Source: Verrucomicrobiota bacterium (lineage in GTDB: Bacteria; Verrucomicrobiota; Verrucomicrobiia; Chthoniobacterales; UBA10450). Taken from it: 64,000 bases of DNA. Under the pieces are notes generated by a model, which searched no databases, had not been told where the DNA came from, and saw nothing but the letters and a program-made list of their open reading frames with translations. Made by a program: the position numbers and the translations under genes. The stretch covers positions 26,081 to 90,080 of the forward strand of contig QHQA01000014.1 in assembly GCA_003219695.1 (NCBI GenBank). The letters are read 5' to 3'. Positions 61,875 through 64,000 of the stretch are shown one piece after another; the first letter of the stretch is position 1, and every line of letters starts with the position of its first letter.

Positions 61875-62348
61875 TCAGATCCAACGACGCACTTCGCGTT
61901 TGTATTGCAAATAAGGCTCACCGAATTTCGCGGTGAGATATCTCTCTTCACGAAGGATAACGCCGTAATGAAAGATCAAGGCGAGCGGCACCACAAAGAG
62001 CAACGTGATCCAGTCGTTAAGAAAAAAGCCGAGCGCGACCTGCACCAAACAGAGCGCCAGATACATCGGATTACGAGTGAAGCGAAACGGCCCGTCGCGC
62101 ACAATCGCCAGCGCAGGTTTGGCAGGGTGAACGTTCGTTCCGGCCGCTTTCATTGTTATCAAGGCCCACATTGCCAGCGTCGGCGCCAGAACGATAAAGA
62201 CAATCCCGAAGACGAGGCATGCGCCATATGTCATGATCGGCAGCCGTATGAACAGATGCACCAAAACGCTGATTACCGCGTTCACCAGCCAGATCAACGG
62301 CGGGAACGCGATGACTCCCGGATTATCCAGTGATTGGTTCGCGTTCAA
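61875..62348 (-). CDS. isoprenylcysteine carboxyl methyltransferase (ICMT)-family membrane protein
   Basis: GPFRFTRNPMYLALCLVQVALGFFLNDWITLL...REERYLTAKFGEPYLQYKREVRRWI. Confidence 0.9.
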   Translation of the reverse strand: MNANQSLDNPGVIAFPPLIWLVNAVISVLVHLFIRLPIMTYGACLVFGIVFIVLAPTLAMWALITMKAAGTNVHPAKPALAIVRDGPFRFTRNPMYLALCLVQVALGFFLNDWITLLFVVPLALIFHYGVILREERYLTAKFGEPYLQYKREVRRWI

Positions 62349-62473
62349 TGCGCGACAATTTATGCAAATGCGTCATGCGTGCTTTGCATTTCTGGGCATC
62401 GCGATTTTCACTCTTCATTCCTACGGCCAGGCGGCCTCGGTCGCTATTTCCCGGATCGATGCGATACTCTCAG

Positions 62474-62833
62474 ATGTCTAAACGATCTGCTATCTCTTTC
62501 ACGCGTCGCGGACCGGACAACATTACCGAAGAGTTGATCGCTGTGCTTTCGTCGAAGGCCTCTTTCGAGTTCAAGCCCTTGTTCGAAGTTATGCTCCTCA
62601 ATCTGCGGGAGCGAAACGCAGCCAGTGGCGGCCAAGAGATGCTGCGTTTGCGTGCGTATGAAAAGCTTCAGGGCCTTGTCAACCAAGGCGCGGTCCACCG
62701 GGAAGTCACAGGGACCACGAAGAAATACAAAGGCGTTGCTGCACGGATAGCCGTGCTGCGCACTGAGATGAAAGCTTTGCGCGCCGCCTGTAATCAGCGC
62801 GCTCGCGCCAAGGCTGCCGCCGCGGCGAACTAA
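62474..62833 (+). CDS. hypothetical protein
   Basis: MSKRSAISFTRRGPDNITEELIAVLSSKASFEFKPLFEVML...; basic C-terminus. Confidence 0.5.
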   Translation: MSKRSAISFTRRGPDNITEELIAVLSSKASFEFKPLFEVMLLNLRERNAASGGQEMLRLRAYEKLQGLVNQGAVHREVTGTTKKYKGVAARIAVLRTEMKALRAACNQRARAKAAAAAN

Positions 62834-62905
62834 TTGCTCCTGATCGAGCAGCTACAACGCAGCGTTTTGACCAGCCTCTTCGTCGTTTTTCCTTATTTCC
62901 GAATC

Positions 62906-63247
62906 TTACACTGCTCGCTTCGATACTCTCTTTCGTTTGCGTGGCGGCCGTTTCGGAGACTTTGAAGCAGCTCCCTTACGAACAGCAGGGGCTTTCTGCT
63001 TCTGTTCGGAAGCGGACGCATCGCGCTGGCGAAATTGCTTGCGTTGCTTACGCAACTGCTTCTTCTGCACGTAGGTCTTGAACTTTTTATAGGCAAGACC
63101 ACCGCCCAAACCAGCCGCGGCAACTGCCAGTGCCGCCGCAATTTTTACTGGCCCGCGACCAGGCACCATATGCCACGGGCATTTAGGCAGCGGATAGGTA
63201 TCCGGAAGAGAAAACTCGCAACCAGGCGAAGTACACTTATGCGCCAT
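62906..63247 (-). CDS. small basic protein with N-terminal Cys/His motif and TM segment
   Basis: MAHKCTSPGCEFSLPDTYPLPKCPWHMVPG, VKIAAALAVAAAGLGGGLAY, Lys/Arg-rich tail. Confidence 0.5.
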   Translation of the reverse strand: MAHKCTSPGCEFSLPDTYPLPKCPWHMVPGRGPVKIAAALAVAAAGLGGGLAYKKFKTYVQKKQLRKQRKQFRQRDASASEQKQKAPAVRKGAASKSPKRPPRKRKRVSKRAV

Positions 63248-63360
63248 AGCTTGTCGTATCGCGACCGGGTAAAATCGTCAAATGCGGAGGTTGCACCGCG
63301 TGCGCCTTCACTTTCAATCGGATGCTCGTCATATGTTGGTTGTGACAGATCGTAAGCCGC

Positions 63361-63996
63361 TTACGATGGATGAGTGGTACTGAGAATTTCCCAGCCGAAG
63401 ACTCGTAAGACCTGATGAACTGGATGAATCAATCCTTCGATCCGGCGCTCGATACGCGCGGTGAGCTTTACCTGCATCACTTGGGCTGCAAGCAATTCGA
63501 ATGAGCGAATCGCTGGATCGAGCGGAACCACTGCTTGTGTGTGTTCGTATCCAAACACGATGATGCCTTTGCGCTCCGGTAATCCAGATTGCAGAAGCTT
63601 CATTCAATCGCCGAGTGAGCTGGTGTTCCCAGGATATGGATGAAGAATATTTTCTGACCAGTGTTCCGCTGGACGCCCGTTATCGCCGAATGGCCGAACA
63701 ATTTTGAACTCGAGTGCCCACTGCTTCGGGATCAGGACATCGGGAAGCTGCTTGGTTCTGGCTTCTGAAAAAAACTCCGGCGATCGCGCTCGCATGTGCT
63801 GAAGTGCCAATCGGACAGCTTCTCCTTCACCGTCCGGCCCAACACCTGGCTTAAATAATTTGTGCGGGACACCGCTTCCATCAATCGCGAGTAAACCCTC
63901 AGCGAAAGCGTTAACGACTTGCTTGAGTGAGACGTCCACCGCGCAAGCAGAGCAGAAAATGCTTGCTTCGTCACCTTCGACGCTGGTTTCTTGCAA
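63361..63996 (-). pseudogene. possible PD-(D/E)XK-type nuclease-like protein interrupted by an in-frame TGA
   Basis: ORFs 63604..63996 (PDVLIPKQWALEFKIVRPFGDNGRPAEHWSENILHPYPGNTSSLGD*) and 63361..63603 (MKLLQSGLPERKGIIVFGYEHTQA...) are contiguous in the same frame; 5' end may lie beyond the window. Confidence 0.55.
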
Positions 63997-64000
63997 TCGA

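Noticed and set aside
63604-63606. UGA as selenocysteine codon
   Set aside because: No SECIS-like hairpin identified by eye and no selenoprotein family recognised; left as an interruption.
1-64000. tRNA/rRNA genes, riboswitches
   Set aside because: No convincing cloverleaf, T-loop GTTCRANYC context or rRNA stretch was seen by eye; a tRNAscan-SE/Infernal run would be needed to exclude them.

Overview
The window is 64 kb of high-GC, gene-dense bacterial chromosome. It probably comes from a verrucomicrobial (Chthoniobacterales / 'Udaeobacter'-like) genome; this is an inference from a 51-aa 'small basic protein' of the Verrucomicrobia/Chlamydiae type and from overall gene style. About 55 coding regions can be supported, mostly housekeeping: putA, ltaE, dsbD-like, lpxL-waaF fusion, SBP56/methanethiol oxidase, panC, nadB, scpA, rodA, cdaA, folP, rnr, cysJ-like FNR, sufT, rplI, dnaB, tkt, rsmA-Nudix fusion, aas-like acyltransferase/acyl-ACP synthetase, and a PLP decarboxylase. 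I found no rRNA, tRNA, CRISPR or prophage. The most interesting signal is a dense population of short palindromic (REP/BIME-like) repeats. Several families sit between genes. One pair brackets a REP-associated tyrosine transposase (RAYT) remnant. Others appear to be inserted in frame inside conserved housekeeping proteins (RNase R twice, NadB, PutA linker, LtaE, a YVTN propeller, a WaaF domain), and one forms the linker of a PlsC/alpha-beta-hydrolase fused ORF. This resembles Rickettsia palindromic elements that are read as protein. Repeats also supply the stop codons of several genes. Other points of interest are an in-frame amber codon in rnr, a one-base frameshift in the adjacent ferredoxin, a frameshift-split TPR gene, an in-frame UGA in a nuclease-like gene, unusual fusions (LpxL-WaaF, RsmA-Nudix), a minimal CdaR-like overlap with cdaA, and an orphan HicB. 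All calls come from reading the sequence and ORF translations; no database search was run.
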